NCBI GenBank assembly: GCA_932294295.1
Contig: OW028575.1
Coordinates: 43,744,753-43,808,752, forward strand
Source: Alitta virens
Lineage: Eukaryota > Annelida > Polychaeta > Phyllodocida > Nereididae
Direction of reading: 5' to 3'
Length of the DNA stretch: 64,000 bases
The stretch's first letter is position 1, and every line of letters begins with the position of its first letter. Under the pieces are notes generated by a model. The model did not search any database and had not been told where the DNA came from. It saw only the letters and a program-made list of their open reading frames with translations. Shown here piece after piece: positions 46,901-58,739 of this stretch. Made by a program: the position numbers and the translations under genes.

Positions 46901-49900
46901 TATGCTAATTATCGCTATTCTTAGCAGTTACTCAGATTAAAACACAAATTGAATACTCATTATTATGATATAAATTGTGAGATAGCATTTTTGCTAGTTT
47001 TTGCAGAAAACTAGTCAATTTGCCAGTTCATGGATATTTGACAAAACAGTGGCTCCTATCAATATACTAATCAACAAAACAGCATTATATCCATTCATTC
47101 ATCAGTATCTAATACATAGTAAAGCACAATAAAACTTGATCTCATAAATAATTATTATCTTTTGAAATATTTTGATATAAACTGCATGTACCTCGATCAA
47201 TGCTAAATTTTAACTATTTCCGACCAAGACTGGGAGACAGGAAATTGGAAAAGCTGCAGTTTCATGGTTTCCTTGCAGTAATTTATGCTAATTATTGCTA
47301 TTCTTAGCAGTTACTCAGATTAAAACACAAATTGAATACTCATTATTATGATATAAATTGTGAGATAGCATTTTTGCTAGTTTTTGCAGAAAACTAGTCA
47401 ATTTGCCAGTTCAAGGATATTTGACAAAACAGTGGCCCCTATCAATATGCTAATCAACAAAACAGCATTATATCCATTCATTCATCAGTATTTCATACAT
47501 AGTAAAGCACAATAAAACTTGATCTTTTAATTTAATAATTATCTTGTGAAATATTTTGATATAAACTGCATGTCCCTTGACCAATGCTAAATTTTAACTA
47601 TATACGACCAGGACTGGAGGAAAGGAAATTGGAAGAGCTGCAGTTTTATGGTTTCCTTGCAGTAATTTATGCTAATTATCGCTATTCTTAGCAGTTAAAA
47701 AAGTTAAAACACAAATTTAATGCTCATGAATATGATATAAACTGTTAGATAGCATTTTTGCTAGTTTTTGCAGAAAACTAGTCAATTCGCTAGTTCATGG
47801 ATATTTGACAAAACAGTGGCCCCTGTCAATATGCTAATCAACAAAACAGCATTATATCCATTCATTCATCAGTATCTAATACATAGTAAAGCACAATAAA
47901 ACTTGATCTTTTAATTTAATAATTATCTTGTGAAATATTTTGATATAAACTGCATGTCCCTTGACCAATGCTAAATTTTAACTATATACGACCAGGACTG
48001 GAGGAAAGGAAATTGGAAGAGCTGCAGTTTTATGGTTTCCTTGCAGTAATTTATGCTAATTATCGCTATTCTTAGCAGTTAAAAAAGTTAAAACACAAAT
48101 TTAATGCTCATGAATATGATATAAACTGTTAGATAGCATTTTTGCTAGTTTTTGCAGAAAACTAGTCAATTCGCTAGTTCATGGATATTTGACAAAACAG
48201 TGGCCCCTGTCAATATGCTAATCAACAAAACAGCATTATATCCATTCATTCATCAGTATCTAATACATCGTAAAGCACAATAAAACTTGATCTTTTAATT
48301 TAATAATTATCTTGTGAAATATTTTGATATAAACTGCATGTACCTCGACCAATGCTAAATTTTAACTATATACGACCAGGACTGGAGGAAAGGAAATTGG
48401 AAGAGCTGCAGTTTTATGGTTTCCTTGCAGTAATTTATGCTAATTATCGCTATTTTTAGCAGTTAAAAAAGTTAAAACACAAATTTAATGATCATGAATA
48501 TGATATAAACTGTTAGATAGCATTTTTGCTAGTTTTTGCAGAAAACTAGTCAATTCGCTAGTTGATGGATATTTGACAAAACAGTGGCCCCTGTCAATAT
48601 GCTAATCAACAAAACAGCATTATATCCATTCATCAGTATCTAATACATCGTAAAGCACAATAAAACTTGATCTCTTAATACAATAATTATCTTGTGAAAT
48701 ATTTTGATATAAACTGAATGTACCTCGACCAATGCTAAATTTTAACTATTTCCGACCAAGACTGGAGGATGGGAAATTGGAAGAGCTGCAGTTTCATGAT
48801 TTCCTTGCAGTAATTTACGCTAATAATTGCTATTCTTAGCAGTTACTCAGTTAAAAACACAAATTTAATGCTCATTAATATGATATAAATTGTTAGATAG
48901 CATTTTTGCTAGTTTTTGCAGAAAACTAGTCAATTTGCCAGTTCATGGATATTTGACAAAACAGTGGCCCCTATCAATATGCTAATCAACAAAACAGCAT
49001 TATATCCATTCATTCATCAGTATCTAATACATAGTAAAGCAAAATAAAACTTAATCTCTTAATATAATAATTATCTTGTGAAATATTTTGATATAAACTG
49101 CATGTACCTCGACCAATGCTAAATTTTAACTATTTCCGACCAAGACTGGAAGACAGGAAATTGGAAGAGCTGCAGTTTCATGATTTCCTTGTAGTAATTT
49201 ATGCTAATAATTGCTATTCTTAGCAGTTACTCAGATTAAAACACAAATTGAATACTCATTATTATGATATAAATTGTGAGATAGCATTTTTGCTAGTTTT
49301 TGCAGAAAACTAGTCAATTCGCTAGTTCAAGGATATTTGACAAAACAGTGGCCCCTATCAATGTGCTAATCAACAAAACAGCATTATATCCATTCATTCA
49401 TCAGTATCTCATACATAGTAAAGCACAATAAAACTTGATCTTTTAATTTAATAATTATCTTGTGAAATATTTTGATATAAACTGCATGTCCCTTGAACAA
49501 TGCTAAATTTTAACTATATACGACCAGGACTGGAGGAAAGGAAATTGGAAGGGCTGCAGTTTCATGATTTCCTTGCAGTAATTTATGCTAATTATTGCTA
49601 TTCTTAGCAGTTACTCAGATTAAAACACAAATTTAATGCTCATTAATATGATATAAATTGTTAGATAGCAATTTTGCTAGTTTTTGCAGAAAACTAGTCA
49701 ATTTGCTAGTTCATGGATATTTGACAAAACAGTGGCCCCTATCAATATGCTAATCAACAAAACAGCATTATATCCATTCATTCATCAGTATCTAATACAT
49801 AGTAAAGCACAATAAAACTTGATCTTTTAATATAATAATTATCTTGTGAAATATTTTGATATAAACTGCATGTACCTCAACCAATGCTAAATTTTAACTA

Positions 49901-52480
49901 TTTCTGACCAAGACTGCCATGGAGGAAAGGAAATTGGAAGAGCTGCAGTTTCATGATTTCCTTGCAGTAATTTACGCTAATAATTGCTATTCTTAGCAGT
50001 TACTCAGAGTAAAACACAAATTTAATGCTCATTAATATGATATAAATTGTTAGATAGCAATTTTGCTAGTTTTTGCAGAAAACTAGTCAATTTGCTAGTT
50101 CATGGATATTTGACAAAACAGTGGCCCCTATCAATATGCTAATCAACAAAACAGCATTATATCCATTCATTCATCAGTATTTCATACATAGTAAAGCACA
50201 ATAAAACTTGATCTTTTAATTTAATAATTATCTTGTGAAATATTTTGATATAAACTGCATGTCCCTTGACCAATGCTAAATTTTAACTATATACGACCAG
50301 GACTGGAGGAAAGGAAATTGGAAGAGCTGCAGTTTTATGGTTTCCTTGCAGTAATTTATGCTAATTATCGCTATTCTTAGCAGTTACTCAGATTAAAACA
50401 CAAATTGAATACTCATTATTATGATATAAATTGTGAGATAGCATTTTTGCTAGTTTTTGCAGAAAACTAGTCAATTTGCCAGTTCATGGATATTTGACAA
50501 AACAGTGGCTCCTATCAATATACTAATCAACAAAACAGCATTATATCCATTCATTCATCAGTATCTAATACATAGTAAAGCACAATAAAACTTGATCTCA
50601 TAAATAATTATTATCTTTTGAAATATTTTGATATAAACTGCATGTACCTCGATCAATGCTAAATTTTAACTATTTCCGACCAAGACTGGGAGACAGGAAA
50701 TTGGAAAAGCTGCAGTTTCATGGTTTCCTTGCAGTAATTTATGCTAATTATTGCTATTCTTAGCAGTTACTCAGATTAAAACACAAATTGAATACTCATT
50801 ATTATGATATAAATTGTGAGATAGCATTTTTGCTAGTTTTTGCAGAAAACTAGTCAATTTGCCAGTTCAAGGATATTTGACAAAACAGTGGCCCCTATCA
50901 ATATGCTAATCAACAAAACAGCATTATATCCATTCATTCATCAGTATTTCATACATAGTAAAGCACAATAAAACTTGATCTTTTAATTTAATAATTATCT
51001 TGTGAAATATTTTGATATAAACTGCATGTCCCTTGACCAATGCTAAATTTTAACTATATACGACCAGGACTGGAGGAAAGGAAATTGGAAGAGCTGCAGT
51101 TTTATGGTTTCCTTGCAGTAATTTATGCTAATTATCGCTATTCTTAGCAGTTAAAAAAGTTAAAACACAAATTTAATGCTCATGAATATGATATAAACTG
51201 TTAGATAGCATTTTTGCTAGTTTTTGCAGAAAACTAGTCAATTCGCTAGTTCATGGATATTTGACAAAACAGTGGCCCCTGTCAATATGCTAATCAACAA
51301 AACAGCATTATATCCATTCATTCATCAGTATCTAATACATAGTAAAGCACAATAAAACTTGATCTTTTAATTTAATAATTATCTTGTGAAATATTTTGAT
51401 ATAAACTGCATGTCCCTTGACCAATGCTAAATTTTAACTATATACGACCAGGACTGGAGGAAAGGAAATTGGAAGAGCTGCAGTTTTATGGTTTCCTTGC
51501 AGTAATTTATGCTAATTATCGCTATTCTTAGCAGTTAAAAAAGTTAAAACACAAATTTAATGCTCATGAATATGATATAAACTGTTAGATAGCATTTTTG
51601 CTAGTTTTTGCAGAAAACTAGTCAATTCGCTAGTTCATGGATATTTGACAAAACAGTGGCCCCTGTCAATATGCTAATCAACAAAACAGCATTATATCCA
51701 TTCATTCATCAGTATCTAATACATAGTAAAGCACAATAAAACTTGATCTCTTAATATAATAATTATCTTGTGAAATATTTTGATATAAACTGCATGTACC
51801 TCGACCAATGCTAAATTTTAACTATTTCTGACCAAGACTGCCATGGAGGAAAGGAAATTGGAAGAGCTGCAGTTTCATGATTTCTTGGCAGTAATTTACG
51901 CTAATAATTGCTATTCTTAGCAGTTACTCAGATTAAAACACAAATTTAATGCTCATTAATATGATATAAATTGTTAGATAGCATTTTTGCTAGTTTTTGC
52001 AGAAATCTAGTCAATTTGCCAGTTCATGGATATTTGACAAAACAGTGGCTCCTATCAATATGGTAATCAACAAAGGAGCATTATATCATTCATTCATCAG
52101 TATCTAATACATAGTAAAGCACAATAAAACTTGATCTCATAAATAATTATTATCTTTTGAAATATTTTGATATAAACTGCATGTACCTCAATCAATGCTA
52201 AATTTTAACTATTTCCGACCAAGACTGGAAGACAGGAAATTGGAAAAGCTGCAGTTTCATGGTTTCCTTGCAGTAATTTATGCTAATTATTGCTATTCTT
52301 AGCAGTTACTCAGATTAAAACACAAATTGAATACTCATTATTATGATATAAATTGTGAGATAGCATTTTTGCTAGTTTTGCAGAAAACTAGTCAATTTGC
52401 CAGTTCATGGATATTTGACAAAACAGTGGCCCCTATCAATATGCTAATCAACAAAACAGCATTATATCCATTCATTCATC
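40960..52480. repeat. Higher-order tandem pair, period 5,760 bp (15 monomers)
   Basis: Sequence from about 40960 to 46720 is repeated from about 46720 to 52480: GGGAGACAGG variants at 41471/47231 and 44925/50687, AAATCTAG variants at 46241/52003. Part of the second copy runs at an offset of 6,144 bp (AATGATCATGA at 42344/48488), so it gained one monomer and later lost one. A shorter 9-monomer offset (3,454-3,456 bp) is nested within each copy. Confidence 0.75.
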
Positions 52481-54026
52481 AGTATCTCATACATAGTAAA
52501 GCACAATAAAACTTGATCTTTTAATTTAAAAATTATCTTGTGAAATATTTTGATATAAACTGCATGTACCTCGACCAATGCTAAATTTTAACTATTTCTG
52601 ACCAAGACTGGAGTAAAGGAAATTGGAAGAGCTGCAGTTTCATGATTTCCTTGCAGTAATTTACGCTAATAATTGCTATTCTTAGCAGTTACTCAGTTAA
52701 AAACACAAATTTAATGCTCATTAATATGATATAAATTGTTAAATAGCATTTTTGCTAGTTTTTGCAGAAAACTAGTCAATTTGCCAGTTCATGGATATTT
52801 GACAAAACAGTGGCCCCTATCAATATGCTAATCAACAAAACAGCATTATATCCATTCATTCATCAGTATCTAATACATAGTAAAGCAAAATAAAACTTAA
52901 TCTCTTAATATAATAATTATCTTGTGAAATATTTTGATATAAACTGCATGTACCTCGACCAATGCTAAATTTTAACTATTTCCGACCAAGACTGGAAGAC
53001 AGGAAATTGGAAGAGCTGCAGTTTCATGATTTCCTTGTAGTAATTTATGCTAATAATTGCTATTCTTAGCAGTTACTCAGATTAAAACACAAATTTAATG
53101 CTCATTAATATCATATAAATTGTTAGATAGCATTTTTGCTAGTTTTTGCAGAAAACTAGTCAATTCGCTAGTTCATGGATATTTGACAAAACAGTGGCCC
53201 CTATCAATATGCTAATCAACAAAACAGCATTATATCCATTCATTCATCAGTATCTAATACATAGTAAAGCACAATAAAACTTGATCTCTTAATATAATAA
53301 TTATCTTGCGAAATATTTTGATATAAACTGCATGTACCTCAACCAATGCTAAATTTTAACTATTTCTGACCAAGACTGCCATGGAGGAAAGGAAATTGGA
53401 AGAGCTGCAGTTTCATGATTTCCTTGCAGTATTTTAATTATGCTCATCTTTGCAATTATTAGCAGTTAAAAAGGTTAAAACACAAATTTAATGCTCATCA
53501 ACATGAAACAAATTGTTAGCTAGATAGCATTTTTGCTAGTTTTTGCCGAAAACTAGTCAATTCGCTAGTTCATGGATTCATGGCAAAACAGTGGCCACTA
53601 TTAATATGTCATTCAACAAAACAGCATTATATCCATTCATTCATCAGTATCTAATACATAGTAAAGCAAAATAAAACTTGATCTCTTAATATAATAATTA
53701 TCTTGTGAAATATTTTGATATAAACTGCATGTACCTCGACCAATGCTAAATTTTAACTATTTCCGACCAAGACTGGAAGACAGGAAATTGGAAGAGCTGC
53801 AGATTCAAGGTTTCCTTGCAGTAATTTATGCTAATAATTGCTATTCTAGTCAAATCATTTAAAACACAAATTTAATACTCATCAATATGATGTAAACTGT
53901 TAGATAGCATTTTTGCTAGTTTTTGCAGAAAACTAGTCAATTTGCTTGTTCATGGATATTTGACAAAACAGTGGCCCCTATGAATATGCTAATCAACAAA
54001 ACAGCATTATATCCAATCAATGATCA

Positions 54027-54281
54027 GTGTGTGTGTGTGTGTTATTGTTTAATGCCTCATCAGCACCTGAGTGGGCTATGTAGAGGCTCTCTAGGGTAAG
54101 TTTGATTATCTATATTTGGTAGTAGAAACCAGAAGCATGTAAAAAATCAATAATTGTCTGCGTTGGACAGCTGGAGCAGATTGTGCAATGCGCACTGTCC
54201 TGTTTTAGCCACTGGGGATAGAGGACTTGACCCCCCGAGTGTTTCCACCCTCGCCGTGTGGAGGCCCAGGACCTTCGAGGG
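54027..54281 (-). mobile_element. SINE inserted in the satellite, 13-bp target-site duplication
   Basis: CAATCAATGATCA stands at 54014-54026 and again at 54282-54294, and the satellite continues in register across it. The 255-bp insert, read on the minus strand, starts GCCCTCGAAGG, has an inner palindrome-like GGACAG...CTGTCC segment, and ends with CTACATAGCCCACTCAGG, TGCTGATGAGGCATTAAAC and a CA-repeat tail. The tail and TSD mark target-primed retrotransposition. I do not recognise the head as a tRNA, 5S or 7SL gene. Confidence 0.8.
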
Positions 54282-54748
54282 CAATCAATGATCACTATCT
54301 AATACATAGTAAAGCACAATAAAACTTGATCTCATAAATAATAATTATCCTGTGAAATATTTTGATATAAACTGCATGTACCTCGACCAATGCTAAATTT
54401 TAACTATTTCCGACCAAGACTGGAAGACAGCAAATTGGAAGAGCTGCAGTTTTATGGCTTCCTTGCAGTGCTTTATGCCAATTATTGCTATGCTAAGTAG
54501 TTATCAAGGCTAAAACCCAAATTGAATGCTCATCAACATGATACAAATGGTAAATTAGCATTTTTGCTAGTTTTTGTGGACAACTAGTCAATTTGCACAA
54601 TAAAACTTTATGCTTATTTTTGCTATACTCAGCACAAATGTTATGCTCATCAACATGATATAAACTGTTAGATAGCATTTTTGCTAGTTTTTGCAGAAAA
54701 CTAGTCAATTCGCTAGTTCATGGATATTTGACAAAACAGTGGCACTGT

Positions 54749-55309
54749 TGTAATCAGCAATTTAATACCATAATATGATAACACTGTACAAAACAAGTTT
54801 GTGATGTCCCCATCAGCAGTAACAATGATGTATAATAACAGTCATAAATTATTGTAAACAAATGACCATCCGAAAGTATTAAGTTAAAGAAGAATAACAG
54901 TTTCAGGCTGCAATATATTGTAAAAATTGTTCATTTGAACAAATTGCATTTTTTTCTCCAGAAGCATTTGATTGTCAGTCACTGTTTTCCTTGAAGCTTT
55001 TATTTTGCAACAACTATACGATATGAGATTGCAAAATATTTTTTTCCCTTTAAAGACATTGATCCTTGTGTTAAAAATGTATCACATCTTTTTGGTATTT
55101 ACTTTAAATGTTTTCACATGACAAAGGTTTCTTCTATAGTAATGATTGCTACAGTATGAACTGCAAATTAATTGGTTTGACACTAATAAAATCATGGTAC
55201 ACTTCATTCAATTGCCAGTAAAATAATAATTCAACAGGTTTTCTTCTCCATACTTCTTTACAAAACCTCATCTGGAAATAAACAAAGGAATAAAATCCTG
55301 CGCTGCAGG
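54749..55309. other. No feature recognised
   Basis: AT-rich flank to the right of the satellite. Confidence 0.35.
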
Positions 55310-55505
55310 AAAACCCACAGCAAATCCCACTGGCATCGTTAAAATTGCTCGGTGTCTGTCCGTCAGACAGTACGGCGGGCGTTACACTTTCATTTCCATA
55401 GCAGAACTCTAACACTTATCAACTTACCCCAATGAAAATTCATACAGTAACAAACTACAGGGCGAAGTGGTGCCTTTTGATAGTCACACTGACATATCAT
55501 ATTGT
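55310..55505 (-). repeat. Hairpin-ended dispersed repeat, copy E
   Basis: AAAACCCACAGCAAATCCC is a worn version of the terminal AACCCTCAGCGAA. It is followed by GTCCGTCAGACAG, GGCGGGCGTTACACTTTCAT, the GCAGAACTCTAACA block and CTTTTGATAGTCACACTGAC, the same order as copy F. Confidence 0.55.
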
Positions 55506-57953
55506 AGGTCACTGTATACACCATCTTTGTGATTCCATTGCTTAGAACTTGCCTTTGTTCATTATATTCTCAGTATCAATTTATTCTGTTCAGATTATAT
55601 CCCAGTATTGTATATCGTTTTCCTGCCATTAAATTTTTCTGTTTTGAAGATTTTATAAATGCAAACTATCCAGTTAGCTAGATTTATCAATACAATTTAG
55701 TATGGGATTGCACAAAGAGCGGCCTCTCTCTGCAGGTTTACAGTAAAGCAATTCAGTTTCATGTTGAAGTATACAAAACTTGGTAGAGATAGATTATGTC
55801 AACTCAATATCAAAAACTGGTTGGCAAAAAGATAAAGTACTTACAAGAATTTCATTCATTTAACCTTCTTTCATTGTGACGGCCGAGCTGAAATTAAAGT
55901 ATCAATTGTATTATATGTTAATAATCCTTCTAAGTCAGTTAAATTGCTTGATTTCTCAAATTCAAGGTACTCCTCAGAAACTAAGCTAAATAAATATACC
56001 TGAATGTATTGTTTTTTTAAATATTTTTAAAAAATTGCTCCCGAAATTTCTTTTATTAAATAAGGTGCATTCGTGTTACTTCCTCGCAAGTCACAACCAT
56101 AGGTTGTATATCTAAAATAATCATATTCTTTGTGGGAAGAATCATTTTGGAGGTTGAGCAAAAAAATTAAAATTCGAATGTAGAACAGTATATTTTTTGC
56201 TTAAAGCATAAATGAATGAAAAATTGGGCATGAAAAGTTATCATGCTGATTATTTTAGTTGAACCATAGTTGAAATAAAGAAAATCACTTTGCAAAAATT
56301 ACTAATGTCAAGTTTTGGTATATGGGGTATTCGTCTTCATGATATTTCACAAGATCTGTTGACATCTCGTCCTGGGTGTCATGCATGGTGTATCTAGAAT
56401 CATTTAGATCTTAAAATACAAGAATACAGGAGATATCATGTGTATTCACCAGTATTTATTAACCTGAGTCAGTAGAACTTGAATACCTGCCCAATAGGCT
56501 CAAAGAAATTTCCAACACTATAAAGTTGTTAAATAACAGACTTTATTACCTGAGATAAATAATAATGATGTAAAATGTGGAAACTGTTCTTGAAATGGAC
56601 AGTACTTTTCTTGAAAAGTTACAGTGCATTAAAAAGCCCATAATACATTCTGTACTAACTTCTTTTACTATATATAAGAACTAGAGCATATCGGCGCTGA
56701 ATCCAGAAGGTGTGGTTAATGATGTATAAATGGCAAATTACTGATACTGATAACCATTGCCTGATCTATCAACTGCACCCTCCCTTTAACTGAAAATTGC
56801 TAAATATGAGATAGCACAGTAGATGTTAGAATTGAAAATACAAAAGTAGAAAGTAAAATGAAATGAAGGATTCATTTCTTTTTTACTTTTTTTTTGTTTT
56901 TTTAGTTTCTTTTTCCTAATGAGCTCAAGTGTTATTTTGTTGTATACTGTAGCATTAAATTACATTAATGCATTCTACTCATATGAGTTTGGAACAACAT
57001 GCAGACAACACAGCAGTAGTGAAAAACAGTAAAAATTGATGAAGGGTATTCTTAGACAACTAATCATCCAATGAGTTTTAGATCAAGTTTTTAAATCCCA
57101 TTAATTTTATAAAGCACTTAACAGTGGTGCACAACTCTCAGGCAAAGCTTAATATATTATTTTTAGCTTCTCGGATCTGCCGACCTTATAAAAAATCAAA
57201 TTGCATGTTTTTCAATTTGTCTTATTTCTGCATTTTTTTTACTGCCGATCCACTGAAAATGGCCCTGATAGCATCCAAGAAGCTAAAGATCAAAATAAGT
57301 ATGGCCTGTTTTGATCACAAGACAAAATATAAAAAATTTGATAATTCATTAAGGCAAAAAAATTGAGCAACAATGTAAAATAGAGCTTAAGGGTCGAAAC
57401 AACCATTGCCTTGCCCCACCCTATGCAAGTATTATAATTAACTAAAAGATTTGTGACATCAAAACACTGCTAGCCACATGACTCGTCATGTATTAACAAT
57501 TGACTATATAATAATTCTTTGGGCATGTATAGAAAAGAATGCTACAACTGTTTATGCCTAACAAATTATCTATTTGAATGAGGCAAAAACAACAATAGTC
57601 AAGCCCTGCGGTGGGCGTTGCTCAAGATTGGGTGGTAATAATGACGGTGAAATCTCTGTGATCAGCCTGTTTCTGTTCTGTAATGGTTGTTAATTATTTG
57701 AGAGAACACAGTCTGTCTGATGCAGTTTCAAGAAAATGGAGATAAGAAACATCACTCCTGGTAATAGATTTACAAAGAAAACCTTTCTTCATGTAAGTGC
57801 ATACAGTAAAAAAATTAGTTTTATTTTACTGGTTTCTTAAGTAATAGAGCACACTAAAAATGAGCCATCTGCCCTCTCAAAAAGAAGCAGTTATTTGTGA
57901 AACTTTCACATTTACAATGTTCAGACTGATTGAAACATTTTTGAACAGCATAC
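55506..57953. other. Long non-coding stretch
   Basis: No supported gene. A minus-strand open segment at about 56400-56315 (acceptor GATTCTAG, peptide with MHDTQDEMSTDL, possible donor GTAATT) is the only exon-like spot and is weak. The ORF at 57124-57366 looks like AT-rich noise. Confidence 0.35.
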
Positions 57954-58058
57954 CTTCTGCTGTAAAAGTTCAGAAAAAATAGTTCCAATTTTCGACACTG
58001 GTGAAGCTGCAACGGCAACGCAATGGTTGGTTCGACCTTCAATAACAAAGAGATCATG
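57954..58058 (-). CDS. Candidate internal exon, 35 codons, unidentified protein
   Basis: On the minus strand the acceptor TTGCAATACAG precedes 58058 and the donor AAG|GTATGC follows 57954. The 105-nt segment is phase 0-0 and encodes a protein-like peptide starting HDLFVIEGRTNHCVAVAASP and ending SELLQQK, with a balanced composition unlike the AT-biased noise around it. It does not match the part of PIN4 that should precede the 28984 exon, so it belongs to another gene, or its coding appearance is accidental. A truncated SINE sits 46 bp upstream of the exon. Confidence 0.4.
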
Positions 58059-58103
58059 CTGTATTGCAATATAGTTCACTAAGTTCTTATTTAGGAGTTG
58101 TGC

Positions 58104-58156
58104 CTCTACATAGCCCACTCAGGTGCTGATGAGGCGTTAAACAATAACACGCACAC
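58104..58156 (+). mobile_element. 5'-truncated SINE copy (53 bp) with 15-bp target-site duplication
   Basis: ATTTAGGAGTTGTGC at 58089-58103 is repeated at 58157-58171. The insert is only the 3' end of the SINE seen at 54.1 kb: CTCTACATAGCCCACTCAGG through GGCGTTAAACAATAACAC and a short CA tail. The perfect duplication makes this a recent event. Confidence 0.85.
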
Positions 58157-58556
58157 ATTTAGGAGTTGTGCAAAACTATAATTCAATCTTTAACTAACTA
58201 GACCTGATGGCTCTCATGACGGAGGAACAGATATAAAAACATTTCATTTCATACAGTACTGGGACTATTACCGTGCGTTTCTGAACCAGTTGATCAATTA
58301 CAACTGATTTGGACGGCAGACTGTTTGTTGAAGCAGTTCCTCCGTCAAAAACAAAAACAAAGACACTCTCCTAGAAAGTTAATAACTCTGCTACTAAAAT
58401 AGCCCTTGAATAGATAATGATTATAGTTCTTACATAAAAACAATGATTATATTCATGCACTACAGTTCATCAATTTTACATTTCTTTCATCTAGTCTGGA
58501 AATTAGTACATAATGTAGATGCAAACATTTGGAACTTGCTAGCAATGCTGTCAATA

Positions 58557-58731
58557 TCATGAATGCCGTTGAAAACTGTGCTGTTGGAAAGGGGTGCATC
58601 TAGAAATTTCAGCCAGTGCTCTTTCGAATGTGGCACTCATCTTTTCGAAGTAATTGCTTTGTCGTTCTTCATTGCTCTTGAAATTTGCTACATCATCATG
58701 TTCTACTAACCAATGATTAGTTACAGTTTTG
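58557..58731 (-). CDS. Candidate terminal exon, 57 codons, unidentified protein
   Basis: Acceptor TTAATTTTTCAG, then an open frame of 57 codons to TGA at 58559-58557. The peptide is hydrophilic and could form a helix (EERQSNYFEKMSATFERALA). No domain recognised. It lies on the same strand as, and upstream of, the 57954-58058 candidate, but cannot splice to it as a terminal exon. Low confidence. Confidence 0.28.
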
Positions 58732-58739
58732 CTGAAAAA

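Larger units (their letters stand above)
29262..54748. repeat. Satellite array, about 65 tandem monomers of roughly 384 bp
   Basis: The landmark AAAACTAGTCAATT recurs at 29465, 29843, 30225, 30609, 30989, 31378, 31756, 32140 and so on to 54701, with spacing of 378-389 bp. Each monomer has the same order of words: GACCAAGACTGG, GAGCTGCAGTTT, TTCCTTGCAGTAATTTA, a variable TTAGCAGTTACTCAG block, CTAGTTTTTGCAGAAAACTAG, ATATTTGACAAAACAGTGG, CATTATATCCATTCATTC and AAATATTTTGATATAAACTG. Monomers fall into several recurring subtypes (CCATGG insertion, GGAAGACAGG, AATGATCATGA, and others). The first two and last four monomers are the most diverged, as expected when unequal exchange homogenises the core. 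There is no coding capacity. The array sits in the PIN4 intron. Confidence 0.97.

Noticed and set aside
29262..54748. CRISPR-like array
   Set aside because: The repeats are whole 384-bp tandem monomers with no unique spacers, in a eukaryotic intron.
55149..55415. 88-codon minus ORF
   Set aside because: Runs into the hairpin-ended repeat copy E and has no protein pattern.
57124..57366. 80-codon plus ORF
   Set aside because: Lys/Phe/Ile-rich composition typical of AT-rich random sequence.
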